Assembly: GCA_963788015.1 (NCBI GenBank)
Contig: CAWBEY010000002.1
Location: 72,043 to 136,042, forward strand
DNA length: 64,000 bases
Direction of reading: 5' to 3'
From: JBBRHH01 sp963788015
GTDB taxonomy: Bacteria > Planctomycetota > Phycisphaerae > Tepidisphaerales > Tepidisphaeraceae
A program made the position numbers and the translations under genes. Position 1 is the stretch's first letter. Every line of letters begins with the position of its first letter. The notes beneath the pieces were generated by a model. That model was given only the letters and a program-made list of their open reading frames with translations, was not told the origin of the DNA and did not search any database. Below are positions 1 through 8,104 of the stretch, piece after piece.

Positions 1-211
1 GGTTTCGGCCCATGCGGGCTGCCCGGTCCACCAGCACCAGTTTGCCAATTCCCGGCAGCGTGAAGCTGTCCTTGGCGTGCTTGTACGCAAGGTTGGCCAG
101 GGCATCAAAAATTTCCGTCGCCTGCTTCTTGGTGATATTCGCATCTTCCGCCAGGGCGGCGGCCACTTGCGATTTGGTCAGCGGCTTGGTTGCGCTTTGA
201 GTCTTTTCCAT
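1..211 (-). CDS. HU family DNA-binding protein (3' partial)
   Basis: The reverse strand starts MEKTQSATKPLTKSQVAAAL and continues with a helical N-terminal half, then LPGIGKLVLVDRAARMGRN before running off the window edge. This is the HU/IHF fold: two helices followed by the beta-arm entry with the F-x-LPG-IG-K pattern. HU proteins are small dimeric nucleoid proteins that bend DNA. A GGAG ribosome-binding site lies about nine bases before the ATG. About 70 codons are visible, so roughly the last quarter (the DNA-binding arm) is missing. It cannot be assigned to an HU or IHF subtype from this fragment. Confidence 0.85.
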   Translation of the reverse strand, partial: MEKTQSATKPLTKSQVAAALAEDANITKKQATEIFDALANLAYKHAKDSFTLPGIGKLVLVDRAARMGRN

Positions 212-471
212 GAACGAATCTCCACTTTCATACGCGGGCAAAATAACCGCCGATCAACGGCGGAGCGATCCAGATTGCCGCACCACAAGCACGGCAACCC
301 CACAAAAACCAACAGTTTCACCGGTGGTTGCCCCCTGAAAATACCCCAAACGTCTCTGGTTTCAATGGGTGGCGACATAAATCGCCTTTCCCTGCCACTC
401 CCTGAAAGCAACGCCCTCACCGCCTTTCAACAACCCGCCTGGGTCGGATACCATGCATGTCTGGAGGAAAC

Positions 472-1216
472 ATGCACAAATTCCTTGGAGGCATCGCGCT
501 GCTGTTGTTGCTCGCGTCGTCCGCCAGCGCCGCGGAGTCCTCGCTCCACATCAAGCTGCCCGAAGGATGCACGGCCAGGGATGCAACCGCATCGGCCAAA
601 AGCCTGAAGCTGCAGAACGAAGGAACAGTGGATGGCCGAACCGTTGCGTTCAATAAGCTTCTCCCCGACACGCCTTACGATGTGCAAATTCATCTGGCCG
701 ACGGCACCGATCTGCGCGGCGTCAACATGAGCTGGTACAACGACGACGCCCTCAAGAAAGACGCAGGCGACTTGGCCGACGCTGACCGCGAAGAGATCGC
801 CAAGCTGATCGTCGAGCCGCGCGCCTTCATGAAAAGCCAGCCGCTGTTCTTCCGCGGCGATCACGACCGCTGCACCGTCCTGATCCACCAGATCCGCGAT
901 CAGGGCTTTCACAGCGGCGGCGATGACGAAGTGATCTGGAGGATGGAACTCTGGTACTACAAAAACGAACACGGCGGCTGGATGCGCGTGCAGGCCCAGG
1001 ACCACAACCTCCTGCGCACAGCGCCTTTCACGCAAAAAGTACGAGGAGACGACAAAGAAAATCAAATGGCTCCCGGAACTGGGCGGATTACTCCTCACGA
1101 AATCCGATCCCTCCAAGACCGTCGTCGTAACAACGCTCACGCCCCCTGCCGCCCCACCCACGACCGCACCGGCCTCCGCCCCGGCGGGGGAGCGAAAGCC
1201 GTTTGTTGAGCAATAG
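472..1216 (+). CDS. Secreted hypothetical protein, frame break near C-terminus
   Basis: ATG at 472 is preceded by GGAGG four bases upstream, better than the in-frame ATG at 457. The product begins MHKFLGGIALLLLLASSASA, a clear Sec signal peptide. The mature part is mixed and acidic and matches no family I recognise. The reading frame is good until the five-A run at 1034-1038. After that the coding-like sequence continues in the +1 frame (YEETTKKIKWLPELGG, then a Pro/Ala/Thr-rich tail) to a TAG at 1214-1216. The single-frame reading instead stops at 1209 after a low-complexity Arg-rich tail. I infer a one-base indel in the A run. Corrected length is about 247 residues. It is divergent from the HU gene. 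Confidence 0.65.
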
Positions 1217-1398
1217 AAGTCGGTCCGGCCCGCACCCCCTTTTCCAAGCATCCTGCTCCCGCGCCAGTCGACGCATCTCGCGCGGCGTCTGTGCCAACCT
1301 GAAGCGTGTCCGACCCATCTGCCGACAGGACTTGGCCGCGACGTCCATTCACTCATCCGTCTGCTTATGTTCCATCACACCCTGGACGCCGTGAGATT

Positions 1399-1638
1399 TC
1401 ACTCCGCGTGCCGCTCCAGCAGTTCCCGAATCGCCGATCCATCCCGGATATTGCCATCGCTGCGAAATACCTCCACCTCGAAGCTCCCATCGTCCAAAAT
1501 TTCAATCTCCCACCTCTCTCCGGGCACGGCAACTTGCACCATCACGGCCTCGTCACGATGCTGCGCCAGCTCATAATGAATCTTCGCCTCTCGAAGCTCG
1601 TGAAGAAATGAAAAAATGCTGACGGGTTTGGTAATCAT
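1399..1638 (-). CDS. Small hypothetical protein, possible immunity-like partner
   Basis: A 79-residue acidic protein starting MITKPVSIFSFLHELREAKI and ending in DGSAIRELLERHAE. The core VPGERWEIEILDDGSFEVEV followed by FRSDG is a recurring pattern in small bacterial proteins of unknown function. Its ATG overlaps the TGA of the upstream small gene (ATGA), so translation is probably coupled. A longer upstream start in the same frame would run through the neighbour and is rejected. The pairing resembles a toxin/immunity or toxin/antitoxin layout, but no catalytic motif is visible and the function is open. Confidence 0.65.
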   Translation of the reverse strand: MITKPVSIFSFLHELREAKIHYELAQHRDEAVMVQVAVPGERWEIEILDDGSFEVEVFRSDGNIRDGSAIRELLERHAE

Positions 1639-1841
1639 TTGTCGAACCTCTGATCGGTGAGCAGTTTCCGAATTGCTTTGAATCCCGCTGCATCCTCCCG
1701 AGATTGCGCATCTACTTCCTCCCATATCATATCCGTCAAGTCGCTCCAGTCAGGTGAGCCGCTCGGCAACGGCGCATTTTTGATGCTGCCCTTCTTCAAG
1801 CGCAGAATTTCTTCGACGCTCATGCCAGCGTATTTGTGCAT
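1635..1841 (-). CDS. Small basic hypothetical protein, first gene of a coupled pair
   Basis: A 68-residue protein beginning MHKYAGMSVEEILRLKKGSI with the stretch NAPLPSGSPDWSDLTDMIWE and ending IRKLLTDQRFDK. It lies 21 bases after the ilvB stop on the same strand and overlaps the next gene by four bases. I cannot name a function. The small size, the coupling and the style of both products suggest an orphan module such as the C-terminal domain and immunity gene of a polymorphic toxin. That is inference only. Confidence 0.6.
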   Translation of the reverse strand: MHKYAGMSVEEILRLKKGSIKNAPLPSGSPDWSDLTDMIWEEVDAQSREDAAGFKAIRKLLTDQRFDK

Positions 1842-1862
1842 GCAAACGCCTACCGTTTGGCC

Positions 1863-3617
1863 TTACGCCAGCGTCCCCAACTCCATCTCATGCAGCCCCT
1901 TCCCGCTGGGCACCATCGGGTACACGTGCTCGTTGGGCTCCACGAAAAAGTCCACCACCACCGGGCCGTCGTGGCTCAGCATCTGGTCCACCACCTTCGG
2001 CACGTCATTCTTATCGTCGCACCGAATCCCCTTGATCCCGTACGCCTCGGCCATCTTCGCGAAGCTCGGGTTCTTCATGACCGTCTGCGAATATCGCCGT
2101 TGGTAAAACAAATCCTGCCACTGCTTCACCATCCCCTGAAAATCATTGTTCAGGATGCACACCTTCACGGGAATGTTGTACTCGGCCATCGTTGCCAGCT
2201 CATAGCACGTCATCAAAAATGACGCGTCGCCGTCGATGTCGATCACGGTCCGCCCGGGGCTGCCAAGCTGTGCGCCAATGGCGCTGGGCAAGCCAAAGCC
2301 CATCGTGCCGAGGCCGCCGGAGGTGATCATCTGCCGCGGCTGGGTCCAGCGATAAAACTGGGCCGCCCACATCTGGTGCTGGCCGACGCCGGTGGTGATG
2401 ATCGCGTTGCCGCCGGTCTGGCGGTTCAATTCCTCGATCACGTATTGCGGCTTGGTGTTCTTTGAATCGTCAAAATATTTAAACGGATATCGCTTCTTCC
2501 ACCCATCCATCTGCTCAAACCAACCCTTGCGCGGCCGATGCTCGATCAACCCCACCATCGCCTCCAGCGACAGCTTTGCATCGCCCACCACCGCGACGTC
2601 GACGTCCACGTTCTTGCTGATCGATGATGGATCAATGTCAATGTGGATGATCTTCGCGTGCGGCGCAAAGGTGGCCAGGTTGCCCGTCACCCGATCATCA
2701 AAGCGAGCCCCGACCGAAATCAGGCAGTCGCATTCCTGCACCGCGTAATTCGCATATGCGCTGCCGTGCATGCCGAGCATGTGCAGGCTGCGCGGGTTAT
2801 TTTCATCAAATGCCCCAAGGCCCAGCAGCGTCGTCGTGCATGGAATGTTCCCCTTCTCGGAAATCTTCCGCAGGGCCTCGTGCGCGCCGGCGATGATCGC
2901 CCCGCCGCCGACGTACAACACGGGCTTCTCGCTGCGGTTGATCAGCTCCGCGGCCTCCTGCACCTGCCGGGCATGATTCACATCCCGACTCGCCAGCCGC
3001 CGGCGCGACATCACGTGCTCGCGCGGCGTGTCGCTCACCTCTTCCGGGCAGACTGCCGTCGTCACGTCCTTGGGCAAGTCCACCAGCACCGGCCCCGGCC
3101 GTCCGCTGGTCGCAATTGCGAACGCTTCGTTAATCACGCGCGGCAACTCACGCACGTCCTTCACCAGATAGTTCCACTTGGTGCAAGGCCGGCTGATGCC
3201 CGTCACGTCGGCCTCCTGAAAGGCGTCATTGCCAATCGCCTTGGTCGCCACCTGGCCGCTGAACACCAGGATCGGAATCGAGTCCATTTGCGCAGTGGCG
3301 ATGGGCGTGATGGTGTTGGTTGCGCCTGGGCCAGACGTCACGATGCAAATGCCCGGCTTGCCGGTCACGCGGGCGTAGCCGTCGGCGCAGTGGCCCGAGG
3401 CCTGCTCGTGGCGGTTCAGAATAAACTTGGCGGGCGTGCGATACAGCTCATCAAAAACGGGTAGGATGGCCCCGCCCGGATAGCCAAACATCAACTCCAC
3501 CTTGTGCTGCTGAATCAGCATCTCGTGGAAAATTTTGGCACCCGTCTTCCCCTTATAGCGGGGCTTGGCTTCGGCGGGGGTGGTGGGAGACTTCAAATCC
3601 GATTGAATCAACGTCAT
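1863..3617 (-). CDS. ilvB: Acetolactate synthase large subunit
   Basis: Catalyses condensation of two pyruvates, or pyruvate and 2-oxobutyrate, to acetohydroxyacids, the first committed step of branched-chain amino acid synthesis. The 584-residue protein has all three thiamine-diphosphate enzyme domains: an N-terminal PYR domain with the catalytic glutamate in RHEQ (about E71) after GYPGGAILPVFDEL, a central domain (VGARFDDRVTG) and a C-terminal PP domain with the GDAS...NN cofactor motif near residues 465-492. Length is normal for the biosynthetic enzyme. No ilvN small subunit lies next to it, which is unusual because the two are often adjacent. The reading frame is intact. Confidence 0.95.
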   Translation of the reverse strand: MTLIQSDLKSPTTPAEAKPRYKGKTGAKIFHEMLIQQHKVELMFGYPGGAILPVFDELYRTPAKFILNRHEQASGHCADGYARVTGKPGICIVTSGPGATNTITPIATAQMDSIPILVFSGQVATKAIGNDAFQEADVTGISRPCTKWNYLVKDVRELPRVINEAFAIATSGRPGPVLVDLPKDVTTAVCPEEVSDTPREHVMSRRRLASRDVNHARQVQEAAELINRSEKPVLYVGGGAIIAGAHEALRKISEKGNIPCTTTLLGLGAFDENNPRSLHMLGMHGSAYANYAVQECDCLISVGARFDDRVTGNLATFAPHAKIIHIDIDPSSISKNVDVDVAVVGDAKLSLEAMVGLIEHRPRKGWFEQMDGWKKRYPFKYFDDSKNTKPQYVIEELNRQTGGNAIITTGVGQHQMWAAQFYRWTQPRQMITSGGLGTMGFGLPSAIGAQLGSPGRTVIDIDGDASFLMTCYELATMAEYNIPVKVCILNNDFQGMVKQWQDLFYQRRYSQTVMKNPSFAKMAEAYGIKGIRCDDKNDVPKVVDQMLSHDGPVVVDFFVEPNEHVYPMVPSGKGLHEMELGTLA

Positions 3618-3899
3618 GGAATACCTCGGGGCCGTAATTGACTCCGGCCTAATGGCCGGCCAGGGTGGAGGATACGGTGATTTCCACCAGTGTTCAACGA
3701 TAAAGCTAATAAGAAGATCGGTTCTGGCCAGAAAAGCGGCGGAATTTACGGAAGGAATGGAGTGGGCCGGTCGCGGCCGACGCGGACTGTCAAGTCGGCG
3801 TGGGCAAGCGGTGCCGGCCTATCGTACGGCCACCGGAAGGGGCAAAAGTGGGGCGGGTCGAATCATCATGTTCATCCACCGTGCTCTATTGCACGGCAT

Positions 3900-4453
3900 T
3901 TAGTGGCTCAGGGTCGTTCCCGTCCGGCGATAATGCATCTTCTCGCCATCGTCCATCCGAACGGGGTGGGCATCATAGAGGTCCATGTCCTCCCCGTCAA
4001 GGTTGGGCGGCACATATCCAGGCCGCCTGCTCTTCTCCACTTCCTCGTGATAGGCCTCCACCACGCGCTGCTGAATCTCCTGGCGGCAGTCCGCATTGAT
4101 CGGATGGGCGATGTCCGCATGGAGTTTTAAACGGCCGCCGCCCCCCATGGATCCCTGCGCCTGCGGCCGTTGCCGTCTTGCCCGTGGCCATTTTGATAGC
4201 GCAGAAACCGCCCCTCATCCAGACGCGTCCCGCAGTGGTTGCAGAAACGGGCCCGCAAATGATTCTTCTCGTCACATTCCGGGCAGTGGTCCGACAGCTT
4301 GCGCGAGGGCATCGCAAGGAACAGCCCATCCTGGCCGTCGATTAACTTCACGTCGCGCACCACAAACTGCTGATCAAACGTCAACGCGCAGAACGCCTTC
4401 AACCGGCCAGCCTGACCATTGCACAACTTAACGCGCACTTCCGTGAGCTGCAT
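3900..4453 (-). CDS. spoVG: SpoVG family protein with internal zinc ribbon, one frame break
   Basis: SpoVG proteins are small nucleic-acid-binding regulators. The N-terminal half MQLTEVRVKLCNGQAGRLKA, then FVVRDVKLIDGQDGLFLAMP-SRK, is the core fold. It is followed by HCPECDEKNHLRARFCNHCG, a CxxC...CxxC zinc ribbon absent from Bacillus SpoVG. The C-terminal half (LKLHADIAHPINADCRQEIQ) is also diagnostic but lies in another frame. The switch is at the six-C run at 4141-4146 on the plus strand, where one additional base restores a product of about 184 residues. The start at 4453 follows AGGGG; the longer start at 4507 is less likely. It lies downstream of ispE, a pairing conserved in several phyla. 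Confidence 0.85.
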
Positions 4454-4636
4454 AAGGACCCCTTCTTGTTCAAAAGTCGTCCCGAGTTGTTCAATCTCGA
4501 TTGCCAATCACCTGTTGCCCACTGGCCCGCGGAAATGAAGTGGCGAGCCGGACATCAGCACGAGCGGTTAACTCTGCCGCATCAATCACCATAACGCGGC
4601 TGATGTAATCTTATTTACCTGCGCATCCCCAAATTG

Positions 4637-5593
4637 TTACAGGCCGACATTGATTTCTTCCAAATCATCTTCAATTTTTGGCGCTAACTCCACGGCCTCT
4701 GAATCAACTTGTAATCGCCGCTTCATTTCACCGGCGGCCATTCGCGCCGCGGCCTCTTCATCAAACAATGTAAACAAGCTGCTGCCGCTGCCGCTCATGC
4801 GCACGATACGCCCCATCAACTGCTCTGCCCTGTCGCGCAACTGGCCAATCTCCGGAGCAACATCAAACGCCGGCCGCTCCAAATCGTTCAATAGTAGTGG
4901 AAGCAATTGATTCGCCGGAAGCGTCGTCCAATGCGCCCAATCCGGCTCGGCCGACCAATTCGCATCCTCCTTGGTTTCAGTCCGAGCATCCCACTTGTTT
5001 AGCGTATCCAGCCGCTTGTACACGCCGGGCGTCGCAATGGCCTGATGCGGCAGAATCAGCACCGCCCACCGCACCGCCGGCCGCGCAATCGGCTGCACCA
5101 CTTCACCCCGCCCTCGGCACACACTGCTCGGCCCGTGCAGGAAAAACGGCACATCGCTCCCCAGCCGCGCACCGATCGCCGACAACTCCTCCACGCTCAG
5201 GCCCGCGTTCCAGAGGCGGTTGAGGCCCAGCAGAATCCGAGCCCCATCCGAGCTGCCTCCACCCAGGCCGGCCCCGATGGGGATCCGCTTCCGCAGTGCC
5301 GCAACGCCTCCAGACGCCGGCCATCCTTCCCTCTCCCTGCCCGCAATTTCCGCCGCCAGCAATCCCGCCGCCTTCACAATCAGATTGCTCTGATCGCAAA
5401 TCAGGTCGGCGCGATCGCTGCTCAGCGACAAACCCACATCCGTAAAACGACCGGCCGTTGTTTCCAATTGCAATTGGTCAAACAACGACACCCTGCACAT
5501 CCACGAAACCAGTGGATGAAAACCATCCGCGCGGGGCGGACCCACGCGCAAATGCAGATTGATCTTCGCCGGCGCTAGTAATCGCATACGCAA
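4637..5593 (-). CDS. ispE: 4-diphosphocytidyl-2-C-methyl-D-erythritol kinase
   Basis: Phosphorylates CDP-methylerythritol in the MEP pathway of isoprenoid synthesis. The protein begins MRMRLLAPAKINLHLRVGPP, the standard IspE opening (APAKINL). It has the GHMP-kinase glycine-rich ATP loop PIGAGLGGGSSDGA near residues 110-125 and ends with the conserved MSGSGSSLFTLF motif. Its 318 residues are a little longer than typical. The frame is intact. An alternative start at the second Met two codons in is equally possible. It is followed on the same strand by spoVG. Confidence 0.95.
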   Translation of the reverse strand: MRMRLLAPAKINLHLRVGPPRADGFHPLVSWMCRVSLFDQLQLETTAGRFTDVGLSLSSDRADLICDQSNLIVKAAGLLAAEIAGREREGWPASGGVAALRKRIPIGAGLGGGSSDGARILLGLNRLWNAGLSVEELSAIGARLGSDVPFFLHGPSSVCRGRGEVVQPIARPAVRWAVLILPHQAIATPGVYKRLDTLNKWDARTETKEDANWSAEPDWAHWTTLPANQLLPLLLNDLERPAFDVAPEIGQLRDRAEQLMGRIVRMSGSGSSLFTLFDEEAAARMAAGEMKRRLQVDSEAVELAPKIEDDLEEINVGL

Positions 5594-5780
5594 AAGATTA
5601 ACCCGTAAACGCTCAAAGCGTACGCGTCTCGCCAGACAAGTTTTGCAATTCTTCGGACCTCAGACATGCAATCGAACAAGCCAGATCTTCAAGATGTGCC
5701 GTCAGATCTGAACGCGAGAACCATACAACATCCCGCTTCAGACAGTCAAGGAAATTTCTGCCCAAATGCGCAATAGATTA

Positions 5781-6536
5781 TCACGCGCCCATCAATTCCT
5801 TCACCTTCGGCAAAATCGCGTCCGCCCAGATCTGATACCCCTTCGCATTTGGATGCAGGGCGTCGGGCATGATCTCCTTGGGCAAGTTGCCGTCGGCATC
5901 CAGGAACTTTTCTCCAATGTCCATGTAGAACAACTGCTTCTTGTCGTCCCACTTGGCGATCTGCGCGTTGATGTCTTTGATACGCGCCCGCGATCCATCC
6001 GTCGCCTTTGCGCCGCGGGGAAAAATCCCCAGCAGCAGGATCTTCGACGTCGGGCTCTTGGTGCGAATCTCATCCACGTCGGCCTTAATCCCGGCCACGA
6101 TCTCTTCGTTGGTGTTGCCGCCCAGATTGTTGGTCCCGATCATCATCACCACCAGCTTCGGGGTGAATCCCTCCAACTCTCCATTGCGCAGCCGATACAA
6201 CACGTGCTGCGTCCGATCCCCGCCAATCCCAAAGTTGGCGGCCTTCAGCGGCTTGAAATTCGCATCCCACACCGCCTTGCCCCCGCTCCGCCACCCGTCC
6301 GTGATCGAATCCCCCATAAACAACAGATCAATGTCGCCCTTCTTCGCCTCTTCCACAAACGCCTCATGCCGCTTGGGGTCCTTCACCGCTGGCTCGGTGG
6401 CTAGTTCCTTGGGCTTCACAGGCTTGGTCGCTGGGGCGGTCGTTGGACCACCCGCAATGTCCCTCCCCAAACCAATCGTCCCACCGGAAACAAAAGTCGA
6501 AAGTGTGATGGCCAAAACAGCAATGCGGTTGTTCAT
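5781..6536 (-). CDS. Secreted SGNH/GDSL-type hydrolase
   Basis: A 251-residue esterase/lipase-fold protein. It starts with a signal-like segment (MNNRIAVLAITLSTFVSGGT) and a Pro/Thr-rich linker. The SGNH blocks are all present: block I GDSIT with the nucleophile Ser at about 77, block II GIGGD, block III GTNN and block V DALHPNAKGY with Asp near 225 and His near 228. This matches the platelet-activating-factor acetylhydrolase-like branch, many of whose members act on acetylated polysaccharides. The substrate cannot be told from sequence. It is divergent from the pentapeptide gene across a 108-base gap. Confidence 0.9.
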   Translation of the reverse strand: MNNRIAVLAITLSTFVSGGTIGLGRDIAGGPTTAPATKPVKPKELATEPAVKDPKRHEAFVEEAKKGDIDLLFMGDSITDGWRSGGKAVWDANFKPLKAANFGIGGDRTQHVLYRLRNGELEGFTPKLVVMMIGTNNLGGNTNEEIVAGIKADVDEIRTKSPTSKILLLGIFPRGAKATDGSRARIKDINAQIAKWDDKKQLFYMDIGEKFLDADGNLPKEIMPDALHPNAKGYQIWADAILPKVKELMGA

Positions 6537-6644
6537 GATTCTCCTAAGACTCGTGTGAATTCATTCACTCGCAATACACCCGCCGCTCGCGGAAGTTGCA
6601 TCCCACGCCCACAACCGTTGCAATCCATCAGAAAGGTGTATCCC

Positions 6645-6935
6645 ATGCCCCAACTCCAACTCGCCAATGCCTGCCACCAACTCCTCGCTGACAACGCCGA
6701 CCTCGCCCAATCGTCCTTCCATGACGTCAACCTCAGTGACGCTAAATTCGACGATGTCAACCTGGCCCGCGCCGCATTCAAAAACATCAACTTCGCCGGC
6801 GCGACCTTCCGCGACGTCAACCTCACCAACGTCAGCATTACCGATTGCAACCTCACCGGCGCCACAATCGACGGCATTCCCATCGCGGATGCGATTGAGG
6901 CCTATAAGCTGCGCTCGTCGCCGGCCGCACCATGA
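6645..6935 (+). CDS. Pentapeptide-repeat protein
   Basis: A 96-residue protein built of A(D/N)LXX-type repeats: ADLAQSSFHDVNLSDAKFDD, then VNLARAAFKNINFAGATFRD and three more turns. Such repeats form a right-handed quadrilateral beta-helix. Some family members mimic DNA and bind gyrase, but most have no known role. The start at 6645 (MPQLQLANAC) follows a GAAAGG ribosome-binding site. The upstream in-frame ATG at 6555 would overlap the divergent promoter region and adds an unstructured stretch, so I reject it. Confidence 0.8.
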   Translation: MPQLQLANACHQLLADNADLAQSSFHDVNLSDAKFDDVNLARAAFKNINFAGATFRDVNLTNVSITDCNLTGATIDGIPIADAIEAYKLRSSPAAP

Positions 6936-7185
6936 TTATGCCGGGAAGGACTGTGGGAAATGCTTGAAACCCTTCATCCGTGGCCGGTCCAAATGTTGCC
7001 GGTGCCGATCACCCAACGGCATGACGACATGAACCCGACCCTTACGCCTTGAGTGTGGGCGGCAAATGAGTGAGGATGGTCGAGGTTTTATACCGGTGGA
7101 AGCTGAGCGTGAACACACCAGCCCACGCCAAGCGGGTGCGAGCCAGCAGATTGTTGGCCGAGTGCGGCCTTAAAAGCACAAGGGA

Positions 7186-7416
7186 ATGAAAATGCAGCCG
7201 TTACGAATGCTATTCACCGCCATTGCGGTTATTTTGTTCTGCGTTGCTATTCACTTCGGAAATGAACCTCCCTTCCAAACCACAAACGTCGTTGGACAAA
7301 TGACGATTGGCTCATCTACTCCGAATTGGGTTGCTGGATTGTCTACACTCGGCTTCATATTCGCTGGATGTGTGTCGTTAGTCTGTGCGGCATTTGCAAA
7401 AGAAAAAAATAGCTAG
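7186..7416 (+). CDS. Small membrane protein, two predicted helices
   Basis: A 76-residue product with an N-terminal hydrophobic segment (LFTAIAVILFCVAIHFG) and a second near the C-terminus (GFIFAGCVSLVCAAFA), separated by a short polar loop and ending in a lysine-rich tail. AAGGGA lies just upstream of the ATG. It is not recognisable as a known family. The 250 bases before it (6936-7185) hold no convincing gene, only a short cysteine-rich open frame without a start. Confidence 0.55.
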   Translation: MKMQPLRMLFTAIAVILFCVAIHFGNEPPFQTTNVVGQMTIGSSTPNWVAGLSTLGFIFAGCVSLVCAAFAKEKNS

Positions 7417-7488
7417 GTAGACGGACGTAATCCACGACGAGTACCGCTTCTCCCTTCTCGCAGCTTCGTAGTCGCTAATGCGGGACGA

Positions 7489-7650
7489 TTATTTCGCAAG
7501 CAAGCGGTTCACTTGCATCCGGTTCCATGCGGCCCCCCGGAGGGTCGTATGCCCTTGGGAATTCAGGGCGTTTGCAATTTCCTGTAGGGAACGACCCGTT
7601 TCCCGAAGTTGGTGGATCGTAGGGAAAACGCCAGAATAAACTTCATCCGA
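7489..7650 (-). pseudogene. Serine recombinase C-terminal remnant
   Basis: The reverse-strand frame ending at 7489 encodes PTIHQLRETGRSLQEIANAL followed by NSQGHTTLRGAAWNRMQVNR and LLAK. This is the helix-turn-helix tail that follows the catalytic domain of resolvase/invertase-type recombinases (REIAAxLNxxGxxTxRGxxWxxxxVxRxL). No catalytic domain is present. Upstream of about 7650 this frame is only the antisense of the hicA remnant. It is probably what remains of a recombination or mobile-element event that also cut hicA. Confidence 0.65.
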
Positions 7651-7664
7651 TTCGGCATCCCGCT

Positions 7665-7823
7665 GGGCATGGTTGGCGCTATGACCGTACACGTGGCAGT
7701 CATATGATGTACGTTCATCCGACCAAGCGCGGGCCAGTCGTCGTGCCCGCCGGTGGTAAGGAAGCACAGGATGTGCCGCCAGGGACATTGAATAGCATCC
7801 TGAAGCAGGCCGGCTTAAAGTGA
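7665..7823 (+). pseudogene. hicA: Truncated HicA toxin
   Basis: The forward frame reads GHGWRYDRTRGSHMMYVHPT, then VVVPAGG...DVPPGTLNSILKQAGLK and a stop just before hicB. This is the HicA double-stranded-RNA-binding-like fold: GW, RTRGSH with the catalytic His, the YVHP strand and the conserved GTL-SILKQAGL end. The N-terminal helix (about 15 residues with the usual start) cannot be found in any frame upstream, where the recombinase remnant lies. I read it as a 5'-truncated toxin next to an intact antitoxin. Confidence 0.7.
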
Positions 7824-7830
7824 GGCAAAA

Positions 7831-8055
7831 ATGCCTAAAGCAACTTCCTACGTCGATGTTGTGGAACGAGCCCAGGACGGCTCTTACTGGGCTTATCTCC
7901 CCGATCTCCCAGGCTGCGCCACCAGCGCTGAATCTGCCGACGAGATCGAGCCCAGGCTCCGCGAGGCAGTCTCCCTGTACCTGGAATATTACCGGGAGCG
8001 CGGCGAACCAGCCCCCAAACCCGAAGCGCGCGTCGGCACACTCACCGCCGCCTGA
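7831..8055 (+). CDS. hicB: HicB family antitoxin
   Basis: A 74-residue protein beginning MPKATSYVDVVERAQDGSYW with the HicB core YLPDLPGCATSAESADEIEP, which has a partly degraded RNase-H-like fold. It follows the hicA remnant by seven bases in the normal toxin-antitoxin order. HicB neutralises HicA and can autoregulate. No separate DNA-binding domain is visible in this short form. With the toxin truncated it is probably an orphan antitoxin. Confidence 0.85.
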   Translation: MPKATSYVDVVERAQDGSYWAYLPDLPGCATSAESADEIEPRLREAVSLYLEYYRERGEPAPKPEARVGTLTAA

Positions 8056-8104
8056 TCGCGAAAGAAAAAAAACGCCGCTCCGACCGACCCACGCCGCCCA
8101 ATCC

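Noticed and set aside
1030..1045. -1 frameshift at A_AAA_AAG-like run in the secreted protein gene
   Set aside because: The continuing frame is +1 relative to the start frame, the opposite of what a -1 slippery site would give.
427..1356. 309-codon open frame on the reverse strand
   Set aside because: It is antisense to the secreted protein gene with a signal peptide and ribosome-binding site, and its translation is low-complexity Val/Gly/Arg.
4127..4150. Programmed frameshifting in spoVG
   Set aside because: The C/G run lacks a proper X_XXY_YYZ heptamer in phase, and similar one-base breaks occur throughout the window, so an indel is simpler.
6936..7040. Cysteine-rich mini-protein CGKCLKPFIRGRSKCCRCRS
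   Set aside because: It looks like a zinc ribbon, but there is no start codon or ribosome-binding site in frame after the pentapeptide gene; kept only as a possible remnant.
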